Origin: Oscillospiraceae bacterium
GTDB taxonomy: Bacteria > Bacillota > Clostridia > Lachnospirales > Lachnospiraceae
Assembly: GCA_021771715.1 (NCBI GenBank)
Contig: JAETOO010000001.1
Location: 62,001-126,000 of the forward strand
Reading direction: 5' to 3'
DNA: 64,000 nt
The notes under the pieces are model-generated. The model was given only the letters and a program-made list of their open reading frames with translations. It made no database searches and was not told where the DNA came from. This document shows, piece after piece, positions 26,377-35,331 of this stretch (position 1 is its first letter; the number at the start of each line of letters is the position of its first letter). The translations under genes were made by a program, and so were the position numbers.

Positions 26377-26481
26377 AAAAAAAGATGACCGCCTGCGCAA
26401 CGTTTCTGCTCCAGACAGTCATCTCTTTTCTCGGCTCAATATGAAATTATTTCTACTCACGCTTCTTCACAAAGAAGCGAC
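26377..26481 (-). ncRNA. Candidate crRNA-like regulatory RNA (CreR-type) upstream of cas3
   Basis: A single 33-nt CRISPR-repeat homologue (26481-26449) on the cas strand: GTC, stem GCTTCTT/AAGAAGC, loop TGTG, then GTGAGTAGAAAT. The lengths (3+7+4+7+12) equal those of the array repeat, the handle matches 11 of 12, and five of seven stem pairs differ with pairing kept. A spacer-like stretch follows from 26448. An intrinsic terminator comes next: a 12-bp stem at 26423-26412 and 26395-26384, with T7 at 26383-26377. It starts 5 nt after the engB stop codon. No own promoter was found, so it may be cut from the engB 3' UTR by Cas5c. Its regulatory role is inference. Confidence 0.72.
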
Positions 26482-26486
26482 ACTTC

Positions 26487-27110
26487 TCATTTTCCCTCCG
26501 TCAAACGCATTTCCGGCACTGTCTCCTCCGCGCACAGCCCCTCAATCACCGCCCAGATCTCCGCTACCCCCTGCTTCGTCAGGGCGGAGAAGGGGAGGAT
26601 CTGGGTGCCGGGGCGGACCTGGAGGCCGTCGCGCACGAGTTTCAGCTGCTTCTGGATCTGGCTGCGCTTGATCTTGTCCAGCTTCGTCGCGATGATGATC
26701 GGCTCGTAGCCGTTGTGGCAGATCCAGTCGTACATCATCTTGTCGTTTGCGCCAGGCTCGTGGCGGATGTCGATCAGGAGGAAGACGGCGCGCAGCTGAG
26801 CGGAGCCGTGCAGATAGCGCTCGATCAGCTTGCCCCACTTCTCCTTCTCCGACTGCGAGGTCTTCGCGTACCCGTACCCCGGAAGGTCGACGAGGTACAG
26901 CGCGTCATTCACATTGTAGAAGTTGATCGTCTGCGTCTTTCCGGGCTGCGAGCTCGTCCGCGCCAGCGATTTCCGGTTCATCAGACCGTTGATCAGCGAC
27001 GACTTCCCGACGTTCGACTTTCCCGCGAACGCCACCTCCGGCCGCGTATTCTTCGGCAGCACACTCGTGACGCCGCACACCGTCTCCAAACTGACATTTT
27101 TGATTACCAT
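26487..27110 (-). CDS. engB: Ribosome biogenesis GTP-binding protein YsxC/EngB
   Basis: A 207-aa TrmE-Era-EngA-EngB-Septin-type GTPase required for late 50S assembly. G1 is GKSNVGKSSL, G2/switch SQPGKTQTINFY, G3 DLPGYGYAKT, G4 TKLDK and G5 FSALTKQG. Normal length. It follows lon after 17 nt and is last in the clpX-lon-engB unit. The candidate crRNA-like element begins immediately after its stop codon. Confidence 0.97.
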   Translation of the reverse strand: MVIKNVSLETVCGVTSVLPKNTRPEVAFAGKSNVGKSSLINGLMNRKSLARTSSQPGKTQTINFYNVNDALYLVDLPGYGYAKTSQSEKEKWGKLIERYLHGSAQLRAVFLLIDIRHEPGANDKMMYDWICHNGYEPIIIATKLDKIKRSQIQKQLKLVRDGLQVRPGTQILPFSALTKQGVAEIWAVIEGLCAEETVPEMRLTEGK

Positions 27111-27127
27111 ACCTCTATTCCCCTTTT

Positions 27128-29443
27128 CTACTGCTCCAGCGCCACCTTCAGCACATCCTTCATCGAGCCGACGTACACGATCTCCATCCCTTCCCGGATC
27201 TCACGGGAGATTTCCTCGACGTTGGGCTGGTTCTCCTCCGGCACGAGCACGGTGCTCATCCCGGCCTGCTTTGCCGCCAGGAGCTTCTCCTTCAGCCCGC
27301 CGATCGGCAACACGCGCCCGCGCAAGGTGATCTCGCCGGTCATCGCGACGTCCGCGCGCACCGGGATGCCCGTCACCGCGGACAGAATCGCCGTCGCCAT
27401 CGTGATGCCGGCGGACGGGCCGTCCTTGGGCACCGCGCCCTCGGGGATGTGGATATGTATGTCATTCTTTGCAAAGAAGTCGGACTCGATGTGGTACCGC
27501 TCGCTCTGGGACCGGACGTAGCTGATGGCCGTGCGCGCGGACTCCTTCATCACATCGCCCAGCTGGCCCGTCAGCAGGAACTCGCCCTTGCCCGGCATCG
27601 TGTTGACCTCGATCTGCAGGGTGTCTCCGCCCACGCTCGTCCACGCGAGGCCGCGCACAATGCCGACATCGCTCTTTTTATTGCGCTTGTTCACAGAGTA
27701 CAGCCGCCGGCCGAGCAGCTTCTCCAGATCCTTCTCGGACACCCGGACCGACTCCGCGCCCTCCTCGACAATCCGGCGCGCCGCCTTCCGGCAGAGCTCG
27801 CCGATCCGCCGCTCGAGCTGGCGCACACCGGCCTCCTTCGTGTAGCCGTCGATCAGCGCGGCCAGCGCTCCCTTCGTGATCGTGAGCTCCCCCTTTTTCA
27901 GTCCGTTCCGCTCGAGCTGCTTCTTCACCAGGTGCTCCCGCGCAATGTGGTACTTCTCATTTGCCGTGTAGCTTGTGACCTCGATGATCTCCATCCGGTC
28001 CTTCAACGGCTGCGGCACCGTGTGCAGATCGTTCGCTGTCGCGATAAACAGCACCTCCGACAGGTCGATCGGCAGCTCCACATAGTGGTCGCGGAACTTG
28101 CAGTTCTGCTCCGAGTCCAGCACCTCCAGAAGCGCGGCGGACGTGTCTCCCTTGTAATCGCTGCTCACCTTGTCGATCTCGTCGAGCAGCATCAGCGGGT
28201 TCTTCACCCCGGCCTGGCGCAGACCGTTCGCGAGGCGCCCCGGCATCGCGCCGATGTAGGTGCGCCGGTGTCCGCGGATCTCCGCCTCGTCCCGCACGCC
28301 TCCAAGGCTGATCCGCACATACTTTTTGTCCAGCGCGCGGGCGATCGACCGGGCGATCGACGTCTTTCCCGTGCCGGGCGGTCCGACCAGACAGAGGATC
28401 GGGCTGTCGCCGCCCCTCTTTAACGCGCGCACCGCAAGGAAATCCAGCACCCGCTCCTTCACCTTCTCGAGCCCGTAATGGTCCTCGGCCAGCACGCGCG
28501 CCGCATTCTTCAGATCGTGGTTGTCCTCCGAGGCCTTGTCCCACGGCAGCTCGAGCAGCGTCTCGATGTAGCCGCGCACCACCGAGCTCTCCGCGTTGTT
28601 CATGCCGAGCCCTCTGAGCCGGTCGGCCTCCTTTTTGATCTTCTGCTTTACCTCGTCGGAGGCGGTCAGCGCATCCGCCTCCTTCTTGTAGCGCTCCACC
28701 TCTCCGGCGAGTGTGTCCTCGCCGAGCTCCTGCTGGATCACCTTGATCTGCTCGCGCAGAATGTATTCCTTCTGATTCTTGTCGACGCGCTCCTTCACCT
28801 TCTGCTGAATCTCGTTGCGCACCTGCATGATCTCGATCTCATTCGCGAGAATCGTGCACAGCGTGTCGTACCGCCCCAGCAGTCCGTCCGCCTCCAGCAG
28901 TCTCTGACGATCCTTGTAGTACAGCGGCAGGCGCGCGCATGACTGCGCCACCAGATCCTCCAGCGCATCCAGCTCCAGCAGCGCCCGCAGCGCATCCTTC
29001 CCAAACTTCTGATTGATCTGTGCGTAGCGCTGGAGCAGATCGTGCAGCGCCCGCGCCATCGCGGTCATCGTCAGCGGATCCAGGCCATGCGGCTTCTCCT
29101 CCGCCAGAGCGATCTCGCACTCGATGTACTCGTCGTCATCCTCCCATTCGAGCAGACGCGCGCGGCTTCTGCCCTCGATCATCACCCGCACCAGTCCCTT
29201 TGGCAGCTTCGCGACATTCCGGATCCGCGCGATCACACCGGTCTCATACAGCCCGTCCATCCGCGGATTGTTCTCCTCCGGATTCCGCTGTGTCACGAGA
29301 CAGATCAGCTGGTCGTGATCCATCGCGGCCTCCACCGCGCGGATCGATTTGCCTCTGCTGATGTCAAAGGTCGCCACCATCTCCGGCAGCACCGTCAGCG
29401 CCCGCAGCGGGATTGCAGGCATCCTCGTTCTCTTATCTTCCAT
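27128..29443 (-). CDS. lon: ATP-dependent protease Lon (La)
   Basis: A 771-aa LonA: N-terminal LAN substrate domain (IPLRALTVLPEMVATFDISR), coiled region, AAA+ module with Walker A GPPGTGKT near residue 358, and C-terminal serine protease with the Ser in PKDGPSAG (about 675) and the Lys in GLKEKLLAAKQAG (about 718). It degrades misfolded and regulatory proteins in the cytoplasm. It lies between clpX and engB on the same strand, after a 170-nt gap with a hairpin. Confidence 0.98.
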   Translation of the reverse strand: MEDKRTRMPAIPLRALTVLPEMVATFDISRGKSIRAVEAAMDHDQLICLVTQRNPEENNPRMDGLYETGVIARIRNVAKLPKGLVRVMIEGRSRARLLEWEDDDEYIECEIALAEEKPHGLDPLTMTAMARALHDLLQRYAQINQKFGKDALRALLELDALEDLVAQSCARLPLYYKDRQRLLEADGLLGRYDTLCTILANEIEIMQVRNEIQQKVKERVDKNQKEYILREQIKVIQQELGEDTLAGEVERYKKEADALTASDEVKQKIKKEADRLRGLGMNNAESSVVRGYIETLLELPWDKASEDNHDLKNAARVLAEDHYGLEKVKERVLDFLAVRALKRGGDSPILCLVGPPGTGKTSIARSIARALDKKYVRISLGGVRDEAEIRGHRRTYIGAMPGRLANGLRQAGVKNPLMLLDEIDKVSSDYKGDTSAALLEVLDSEQNCKFRDHYVELPIDLSEVLFIATANDLHTVPQPLKDRMEIIEVTSYTANEKYHIAREHLVKKQLERNGLKKGELTITKGALAALIDGYTKEAGVRQLERRIGELCRKAARRIVEEGAESVRVSEKDLEKLLGRRLYSVNKRNKKSDVGIVRGLAWTSVGGDTLQIEVNTMPGKGEFLLTGQLGDVMKESARTAISYVRSQSERYHIESDFFAKNDIHIHIPEGAVPKDGPSAGITMATAILSAVTGIPVRADVAMTGEITLRGRVLPIGGLKEKLLAAKQAGMSTVLVPEENQPNVEEISREIREGMEIVYVGSMKDVLKVALEQ

Positions 29444-29534
29444 GTCCTGTTTTCACCTCTTGTGTACCTTACCATACTTTTGCCCGGAATGCAAAGTCAG
29501 TTTTATCCACGCGGCTTATCGCACAAATCAAACA

Positions 29535-29559
29535 AGGGCGCCGCATGTTGCAGCACCCT
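29535..29559 (-). terminator. Hairpin between clpX and lon
   Basis: An 11-bp stem with two G-U pairs on the minus strand (29549-29559 with 29535-29545), followed by TTGTTTGATTTG. The weak U-tract suggests partial termination between clpX and lon. Confidence 0.5.
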
Positions 29560-29613
29560 CATCCTTCTGCCTGTCCGGAAACGGGCCGCTCTTGCAGTCC
29601 CCGCGAGATGCCT

Positions 29614-30897
29614 CTACGCGGTCTCCTCGATTCCGCTGATTCTGCGCTTCCTTCTGCCGCGCACGTCCTCGCGGTACGTCAGCTCCGGCTCGCCCGTCCC
29701 CTCGACGGCCTCCTTCGTGATCGTGCAGGTCGCAATCGTCTCATCCGACGGGATCCGGAACATCAGATCCATCATGACACTCTCCATAATCGCGCGCAGT
29801 CCTCTCGCTCCGGTCCTGCGCTTGATCGTCTTCTCTGCGACCGCCTCGATGGCCTCCGGCGTGAAGGACAGCTCGACCTCGTCCAGCCCGAACAATCCCT
29901 GATACTGCTTGATGATCGCATTTTTCGGCTCCGTCAGGATCCGGACCAGCGCATCCTTGTCGAGCTCATCGAGCGACACCACGACCGGCACACGCCCCAT
30001 AAACTCCGGGATCATGCCGTACTTGATGAAGTCCTGCGGAAGCGCCTTCTTCAGCACCTCGCCGACGTTGTGCTCCTCCTTCTCGGAGAGCTCGGAGTTG
30101 AATCCGATCCCCTTGCGGTCCAGCCGCGCCTCGATGATCTTCTCGATCCCCTCAAACGCCCCGCCGCAGATGAACAGGATGTTGGTCGTGTCGATCTGCA
30201 GCAGCTCCTGGTGCGGATGCTTTCTGCCGCCCTGCGGGGGCACCGATGCGACCGTCCCCTCCAGAATCTTCAGGAGCGCCTGCTGCACGCCCTCGCCCGA
30301 CACATCGCGCGTGATGGACGCGTTCTCCGACTTTCTCGTGATCTTGTCGATCTCGTCAATGTAAATGATACCGTGCTCCGCCTTCTTGATATCGTAGTCT
30401 GCCGCCTGAATGATTTTCAGCAGAATATTCTCCACGTCCTCGCCGACATAGCCTGCCTCCGTCAGCGAAGTCGCGTCCGCGATCGCAAACGGCACATTCA
30501 GCAGCCGCGCCAGCGTCTGAGCCAGCATCGTCTTTCCGGAACCGGTCGGCCCGAGCATCAGGATATTGCTCTTCTGCACCTCGACATCCAGGTATTTTCC
30601 GCTCGTAATTCTCTTGTAATGGTTGTACACGGCGACGGCCAGCGCCTTTTTCGCCTCATCCTGGCCGATCACATACTCATCCAGAAACCGCTTGATCTCC
30701 ATCGGCTTCTGCAGGTTGATCGCGTACTCGTTGTCGAGGCCGTACTCATCCATCTCTTCCTCGATGATCTCCGAGCAGATCTCGACACACTCATCGCAGA
30801 TATAAACATTGTTCGGCGCCGCGATCAGCTTATGCACCTGATCCTCCGTCTTGTTGCAGAAGGAGCATCTCACTTTTTCTATATTTTTCCCCGGCAT
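29614..30897 (-). CDS. clpX: ClpX, ATP-binding subunit of the Clp protease
   Basis: A 427-aa unfoldase. N-terminal C4 zinc-binding domain (CSFCNKTED...ICDECVEIC), AAA+ Walker [11 protein letters not shown], Walker B YIDEIDKI, pore loop GYVGED and an IGF-like loop region around KGIGFN. It forms the ClpXP protease with the ClpP encoded 132 nt upstream. Normal length and complete. Confidence 0.98.
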   Translation of the reverse strand: MPGKNIEKVRCSFCNKTEDQVHKLIAAPNNVYICDECVEICSEIIEEEMDEYGLDNEYAINLQKPMEIKRFLDEYVIGQDEAKKALAVAVYNHYKRITSGKYLDVEVQKSNILMLGPTGSGKTMLAQTLARLLNVPFAIADATSLTEAGYVGEDVENILLKIIQAADYDIKKAEHGIIYIDEIDKITRKSENASITRDVSGEGVQQALLKILEGTVASVPPQGGRKHPHQELLQIDTTNILFICGGAFEGIEKIIEARLDRKGIGFNSELSEKEEHNVGEVLKKALPQDFIKYGMIPEFMGRVPVVVSLDELDKDALVRILTEPKNAIIKQYQGLFGLDEVELSFTPEAIEAVAEKTIKRRTGARGLRAIMESVMMDLMFRIPSDETIATCTITKEAVEGTGEPELTYREDVRGRRKRRISGIEETA

Positions 30898-31029
30898 ATC
30901 TCCACCTCATGCTTGCTATTTCCGCGGTCCGGAGCCTGCCGCGCCCCGGCCGTTCACGTTATAACGCCCTCTTGCCTGAACCAACACAGGGACTGTCACA
31001 AAAATCTTCTGTAACAGCCCCATGCTAAT

Positions 31030-31611
31030 TTATCTTGATTTGACGAGCTCGTCAATCAGACCGTATGCTTTTGCCTCTTCTGCTGTCATCCAGTTGTCAC
31101 GCTCGGTGTCCGCAGTAATCCGCTCAATCGGCTGCCCCGTGTTCGCCGCCAGGATCCCATTCAGCTTCTTCTTGGTGCGGAGGATCTGATCTGCGACGAT
31201 CTGAATATCCGTCGCCTGACCCTGCGCGCCGCCGGATGGCTGGTGAATCATGATCTCCGCATTCGGAAGTGCAAACCGCTTACCCTTTGCGCCTCCCGCA
31301 AGCAAAAACGCTCCCATGCTGGCTGCCATGCCCATGCAGATCGTCGACACATCGCACTTCACGTAATTCATCGTATCGTAGATCGCCATGCCTGCCGAAA
31401 CGGAACCGCCCGGGCTGTTGATGTAGAGCTGGATATCCTTGTTCGGATCCTCCGACTCCAGAAACAGAAGCTGCGCAACGATCAGATTCGCGCTGACATC
31501 TGTTACCTCCTCACCCAGAAAGACGATCCGGTCGTTCAGCAGTCTCGAAAAAATATCGTAAGAACGCTCTCCTCTTCCGGTCTGTTCAATGACATAAGGT
31601 ATAAAACTCAT
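31030..31611 (-). CDS. clpP: ClpP, proteolytic subunit of the Clp protease
   Basis: A 193-aa serine peptidase. The catalytic Ser is in [11 protein letters not shown], the His in [17 protein letters not shown], and the Asp in TERDNWM. I chose the ATG at 31611 ([20 protein letters not shown]) because AGGAGGAG lies just upstream. Upstream in-frame residues to 31653 do not fit the family. It follows trigger factor by 47 nt and precedes clpX. The hairpin at 30989-31021 after its stop lacks a U-run. Confidence 0.98.
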   Translation of the reverse strand: MSFIPYVIEQTGRGERSYDIFSRLLNDRIVFLGEEVTDVSANLIVAQLLFLESEDPNKDIQLYINSPGGSVSAGMAIYDTMNYVKCDVSTICMGMAASMGAFLLAGGAKGKRFALPNAEIMIHQPSGGAQGQATDIQIVADQILRTKKKLNGILAANTGQPIERITADTERDNWMTAEEAKAYGLIDELVKSR

Positions 31612-31658
31612 CCGTTCTCCTCCTCTTAGGACATCGGGCCTCTCTTCAAACAAATCGC

Positions 31659-32966
31659 TTACTCTGCCTTGGCCTCTGCCTCAACCTCTACCGCAGCATC
31701 TGTGATCAGATCTACCGCTTCCTGGATCGCGAGATCATTCTTCATCTGCTCTTTCTCGTAGTCGCCCATCAGCTCCTTGAGCTTCTCGACCTCCATCTTG
31801 TAGGACTCGGCCATCTTCGCGATCTCCTCGTCGACCTTCTCGTCGCTGATCTCGATTGCCTCAGCCTTCGCGATCGCCTCGAGCACCAGGCTGTTCTGGA
31901 TGCGCTTGAGCGCCTCCGGCTTCATCTGCTCAAGCAGCTTGTCTGCCGTCATGCCCGTGAACTGCATGTACTGCTCCATCGTCAGGCCCTGGGACTGCAG
32001 CCTTCTCGCGAAATCATCCGCCATGCGTCTCACCTGCTCGGTGACCATCGCATCCGGGATCTCCATCGTCGCGTTCTCCACAGCCTTCTCCACTGCCTTG
32101 TTCTGCTTCTCGCGCTTCGCCTCAGCCGTCTTCTTCTCGAGAAGCTTTGCGCGGATATCATCCTTGTACTCTGCCAGTGTATCGAAATCGGAGACATCCT
32201 TCGCGAACTCGTCATCCGCCTCCGGGAGCTCCTTCACCTTGATCTCGTTGACTCTGCACTTGAACACTGCAGCCTTGCCCTTGAGCTCTGCCGCATGGTA
32301 CTCCTCCGGGAAGGTCACATGTACTTCCACATCCTCGCCGATCTTTGCGCCGACCAGCTGGTCCTCGAAGCCCGGGATAAAGCTGCCGGAACCGATCGTC
32401 AGCGGGTAGTCCTCTGCCTTGCCGCCCTCGAACGGAACGCCGTCCACGCTGCCGTCAAAGTTCAGCTTGATCATATCGCCGTTCTCCACGCCTCTGTCGT
32501 CCACGTCGATCGTTCTGGAATTGTTCTCGCGCTCCTTGTCGACCTCCTTGTCGACATCCTCCTCGGACACCTCCACTGCGGTCTTCTCTACCTCGACGCC
32601 CTTGTACTCGCCAAGCGTTACCACCGGCTTCAGTGCTACCTCAGCGGTGAAGATAAACGGTTTGCCCTCCTCGATCTGCGTCACATCGATCTGCGGCTGG
32701 GATACGATCTCCTCCCCGCACTCTGTCGCAGCCTTTGCGTACGCATCCGGAATCACAATATTAGCGGCATCCTCATAGAAGATTCCTGCGCCGTACATTT
32801 TCTCGATCATCTTTCTCGGAGCCTTGCCCTTACGGAAGCCCGGAACGGAAATCTTGCTCTTGTCCTTCTGATATGCCTTCTCCAGCGCTGCCTTGAACTC
32901 CTCGGCGGAAACCTCAATCGTCAGCTTCGCCATATTCTTTTCCAGTTTCTCCACCTGTACACTCAT
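31659..32966 (-). CDS. tig: Trigger factor, ribosome-associated chaperone
   Basis: A 435-aa protein with the ribosome-binding signature [17 protein letters not shown] near residue 45. The central FKBP-type PPIase domain contains [43 protein letters not shown] helical C-terminal chaperone domain follows. It binds nascent chains at the ribosome exit. First of the tig-clpP-clpX cluster, with an extended -10-like TGTTATACT (33076-33081) about 110 nt upstream. Confidence 0.98.
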   Translation of the reverse strand: MSVQVEKLEKNMAKLTIEVSAEEFKAALEKAYQKDKSKISVPGFRKGKAPRKMIEKMYGAGIFYEDAANIVIPDAYAKAATECGEEIVSQPQIDVTQIEEGKPFIFTAEVALKPVVTLGEYKGVEVEKTAVEVSEEDVDKEVDKERENNSRTIDVDDRGVENGDMIKLNFDGSVDGVPFEGGKAEDYPLTIGSGSFIPGFEDQLVGAKIGEDVEVHVTFPEEYHAAELKGKAAVFKCRVNEIKVKELPEADDEFAKDVSDFDTLAEYKDDIRAKLLEKKTAEAKREKQNKAVEKAVENATMEIPDAMVTEQVRRMADDFARRLQSQGLTMEQYMQFTGMTADKLLEQMKPEALKRIQNSLVLEAIAKAEAIEISDEKVDEEIAKMAESYKMEVEKLKELMGDYEKEQMKNDLAIQEAVDLITDAAVEVEAEAKAE

Positions 32967-33133
32967 TGCGTCTTACTCCTCCTTGAACTCTCTGTAAACC
33001 GGTTTGGATGATCCGGCTCTATTTTTCTCACTCACAAAAAGACTGCCAGTCACATACATATGCAGTCGTTTATAGAGTATAACATACTACAGTTAAAAAT
33101 ACCAGCATTTTTTGCACAAAAATAGTCTTCAAA

Positions 33134-33682
33134 TCAGTTGTATATAATTCCCTTTCCGATCCGGTCGGCCGCCTCCTGCCCTGCGAGCTGGCTCACGAGG
33201 GAGAGGCCGAACGGGATCGCGGTGCCCATGCCGCGGCTCGTCGTGATGGTGCCGGACACCTCCACCGGGTTCTGCGTCACGGTCGCCCCGGTAAGCGCTT
33301 CCTCAAAGCCGGGATAGCACACGGCGGTCCTGCCCGCGAGGAGGCCGATTCCTCCGAGCACGCTCGGCGCTGCACAGATCGCTGCAAGTCTCCGGCCCTG
33401 CGCGTTCATTTGTTCCAGTAGCTCCCGCAGGCCCTGGTGCGCTGCCAGATGCTTCGTCCCCGGCATCCCGCCGGGCAGCACGAACAGTGTCCCGTCCGTC
33501 AGCTCCTGCTCCTCAAACACGCGGTCCGCCCAGACGCGGATTCCGTGGCTGCCCGTGATCTCATTGCGCCCCATCACAGACACCGTCTCCGTCTCGATCC
33601 CGGCTCTCCGCAGCAGATCCACGACCGTCAATCCCTCAATCTCCTCAAATCCATCCGCCAGAAACACATATACCTTCTCCAT
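33134..33682 (-). CDS. DJ-1/PfpI family protein (YajL/ThiJ-like)
   Basis: A 182-aa DJ-1 superfamily member. N-terminus MEKVYVFLADGFEEIEGLTVVDLLRRAG carries the conserved Glu. The nucleophile elbow is AAICAAPSVLGG with the reactive Cys near residue 101. The DJ-1 subgroup includes protein deglycase and chaperone-like proteins; which activity applies is not decidable. I chose the ATG at 33682, preceded by GGAGGAGACAGG. Transcribed alone, upstream of the palindrome-rich block at 33.8-34.4 kb. Confidence 0.9.
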   Translation of the reverse strand: MEKVYVFLADGFEEIEGLTVVDLLRRAGIETETVSVMGRNEITGSHGIRVWADRVFEEQELTDGTLFVLPGGMPGTKHLAAHQGLRELLEQMNAQGRRLAAICAAPSVLGGIGLLAGRTAVCYPGFEEALTGATVTQNPVEVSGTITTSRGMGTAIPFGLSLVSQLAGQEAADRIGKGIIYN

Positions 33683-33836
33683 ATCCTGTCTCCTCCCGAT
33701 TTCCATCCGCAGGCCCTTCGCGGGCTGCAGACGATTCACCTGCAATTCCCCCAGAGCGGCCCGGTATTTTTTTCCAGTGTAACAGACAGGCCCTTGAAAG
33801 TCAATTCCCGTCGAGGAGTCCCCGGGAGTGATTTCG

Positions 33837-34143
33837 TCGCCTGTGTTACAGTTCGGTCAACCCGGACGAGAAGGTAGCAGGGCCGTCCGAAAGCTCCAAA
33901 TCGCTCGTCTACAAATTCTAAGGTCTCAAAATACCTGCGCAACTGCCGCTGGCAACTCGAAAAATGTGCCTGATGCACATTTTTCTCAGACAGAGCCAGC
34001 TAAAAATCCTGCTTGAACGCAGGATTTTTACAGTTGCTCCGGCATTCTGAGACCTAAGAACTTGTAAAGACTCGCTACAGTCGCTTTGGGACGGCCCTGC
34101 TACCTTCTCTGGCAGTGGCTGGCTGAACTGTAACTCGCCTGTG
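33837..34143. mobile_element. MITE-like element with nested inverted repeats and target-site duplication
   Basis: A 290-bp non-coding element (33845-34134) bounded by perfect 10-bp terminal inverted repeats GTTACAGTTC/GAACTGTAAC. It is flanked by the direct repeat TCGCCTGT at 33837-33844 and 34135-34142, an 8-bp (arguably 9-bp) target duplication. Inside are a perfect 21-bp stem (33868-33888/34089-34109), a 16-of-18 stem (33911-33928/34048-34065), a 7-bp stem (33939-33945/34031-34037) and two A5...T5 hairpins (33960-33984, 34002-34029). No open frame has coding character. Likely non-autonomous, mobilised by a transposase elsewhere. IS66 and ISL3 family elements make 8-bp duplications, but the parent is not identified. 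Confidence 0.75.
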
Positions 34144-34380
34144 CCTGGCTTCTTTCGCAGCTGAACCGCTTTGCGGCTGCCAACTACAAATGAAAGGTCC
34201 CGCTGCGGCCGCCAACTGCATGTGAAAGCCCACGCTGGGCCGCTAATGTCCTTGTAAGCATAGCTGCTCGGTACGTCGCTCACGGGAGCAAATGCACATT
34301 CATGCACGTCACTCCCGGTTCGCAGCCTTGTGTCCGCATCCCAGATGTGCTAAACTGGAATGCGGAAACATTTCTTTTCC
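34144..34380. repeat. Degenerate tandem repeats and hairpins beside the MITE
   Basis: Non-coding. Three diverged copies of a 30-34-bp unit lie at about 34167-34200, 34201-34230 and 34231-34261 (core GCGGCYGCCAACT then TGAAAG). They are followed by a CGGGAG/CTCCCG hairpin (34283-34317) and a 12-bp near-perfect hairpin TCCGCATCCCAG/CTGGAATGCGGA. CCGGGAGTGA at 33822-33831 is the exact complement of TCACTCCCGG at 34309-34318. The MITE therefore sits inside an older palindromic locus. Confidence 0.5.
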
Positions 34381-34418
34381 TAATATAACTTCCACATCAT
34401 TTTCCAAGGAGGATTGCA

Positions 34419-34898
34419 ATGGAGATCGAGCGAAAATTTCTGATAAACAGGTTACCGGAGCAGCTGTCTGACTGCCGGTTCCACCTGATCGAGCAGGCGT
34501 ACCTGTGCACTGCTCCGGTCGTGCGCATCCGCAGGCAGGACGACGACTATATCCTCACCTACAAGGGCAGCGGCATGATGGCGCGCGAGGAGTACAATCT
34601 TCCCCTGACCGCCGAGAGTTACGCCCACCTGCTCAAGAAGGCGGACGGCATCGTGATCACCAAAAAGCGCTACGTGATCCCACTGGCCGGCACCGATCTG
34701 TGCGCAGAGCTCGACGTGTTCTCGGGCGTGCACGACGGCCTCGTCATCGTCGAGGTCGAGTTCCCGGACGAGGCTACCGCAAACAGTTTTACCCCGCCTG
34801 ACTGGTTCGGCGAGGAAGTGACGTACTCCACAAAGTATCACAACTCTACGCTGTCACAGATGACAAAGGAAAACTCTCAAAAACATGCACTGAACTAA
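34419..34898 (+). CDS. CYTH domain protein (triphosphate tunnel metalloenzyme)
   Basis: A 159-aa protein. It begins with the EIERKFLI (ExExK) signature and continues with alternating charged strands (VRIRRQDDDYILTYKG, AELDVFSG, VIVEVEFPDE) that line the phosphate-binding tunnel. Bacterial members hydrolyse inorganic triphosphate or nucleoside triphosphates, or make cAMP; short clostridial forms are most often annotated as tripolyphosphatase-like. AAGGAGG lies 8 nt before the ATG. A terminator lies at 35061-35092. Confidence 0.93.
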   Translation: MEIERKFLINRLPEQLSDCRFHLIEQAYLCTAPVVRIRRQDDDYILTYKGSGMMAREEYNLPLTAESYAHLLKKADGIVITKKRYVIPLAGTDLCAELDVFSGVHDGLVIVEVEFPDEATANSFTPPDWFGEEVTYSTKYHNSTLSQMTKENSQKHALN

Positions 34899-35060
34899 TA
34901 TCTACTATATAAAGGATCAGACGTCACTGCAAAGAAATCGTACCAAAAAGAAGTCAGCCTGTCTGTACCGAGATGAACTCAATAGCTTCACTGCAGGCAT
35001 GGCTCTTCGGCCTGTCCCACAGGAATAAACATTGATCGGAATATAATTCCGCAACAATTT

Positions 35061-35092
35061 GAGGATGCCGCGCTCTGTGGCATCCTCTCTTT
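35061..35092 (+). terminator. Rho-independent terminator
   Basis: A perfect 9-bp stem GAGGATGCC/GGCATCCTC (35061-35069, 35079-35087), followed on the plus strand by TCTTTTTA. It closes the CYTH gene unit. Confidence 0.8.
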
Positions 35093-35130
35093 TTACCCTG
35101 AAATGCAGATTTTACAGCGATACCTCTGAT

Positions 35131-35331
35131 TTACTGCACCGCATTCAGAATCCGGTGCAGCATGTCTTCCGCCCCCTTCGGGTCCTCCGGCACCGCGATC
35201 TCCTTGTGTTCGATGTACTGCTCGTAGAGATCCGCCTGCAGCTTCGCCGCCTGCAGCGCTCCTTTTGCAACAGTTCGTTTCACAACGGAGCTGCTGTTCT
35301 GATTTTTCATTCCGTAATTCAGTAAATCCAT
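35131..35331 (-). CDS. Small uncharacterised protein (66 aa)
   Basis: Not recognised as a named family. The protein is short, mostly helical and charged (KRTVAKGALQAAKLQADLYE, then EDPKGAEDMLHRILNAVQ) with no membrane segment or signal. AAAGGGG lies 8 nt before the ATG, which supports a real gene. It is convergent with the CYTH gene and divergent from an XRE-type regulator. Confidence 0.6.
   Translation of the reverse strand: MDLLNYGMKNQNSSSVVKRTVAKGALQAAKLQADLYEQYIEHKEIAVPEDPKGAEDMLHRILNAVQ

Noticed and set aside
30989-31021. Hairpin after clpP as a full terminator
   Set aside because: The 12-bp stem is real, but no U-run follows on the minus strand and clpX is close downstream, so it was not listed as a terminator.
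33918-34307. A 129-codon minus-strand open frame across the palindromic block
   Set aside because: It lies over the inverted repeats of the MITE-like element, has no ribosome-binding site and its composition follows the repeats. It is not a gene.
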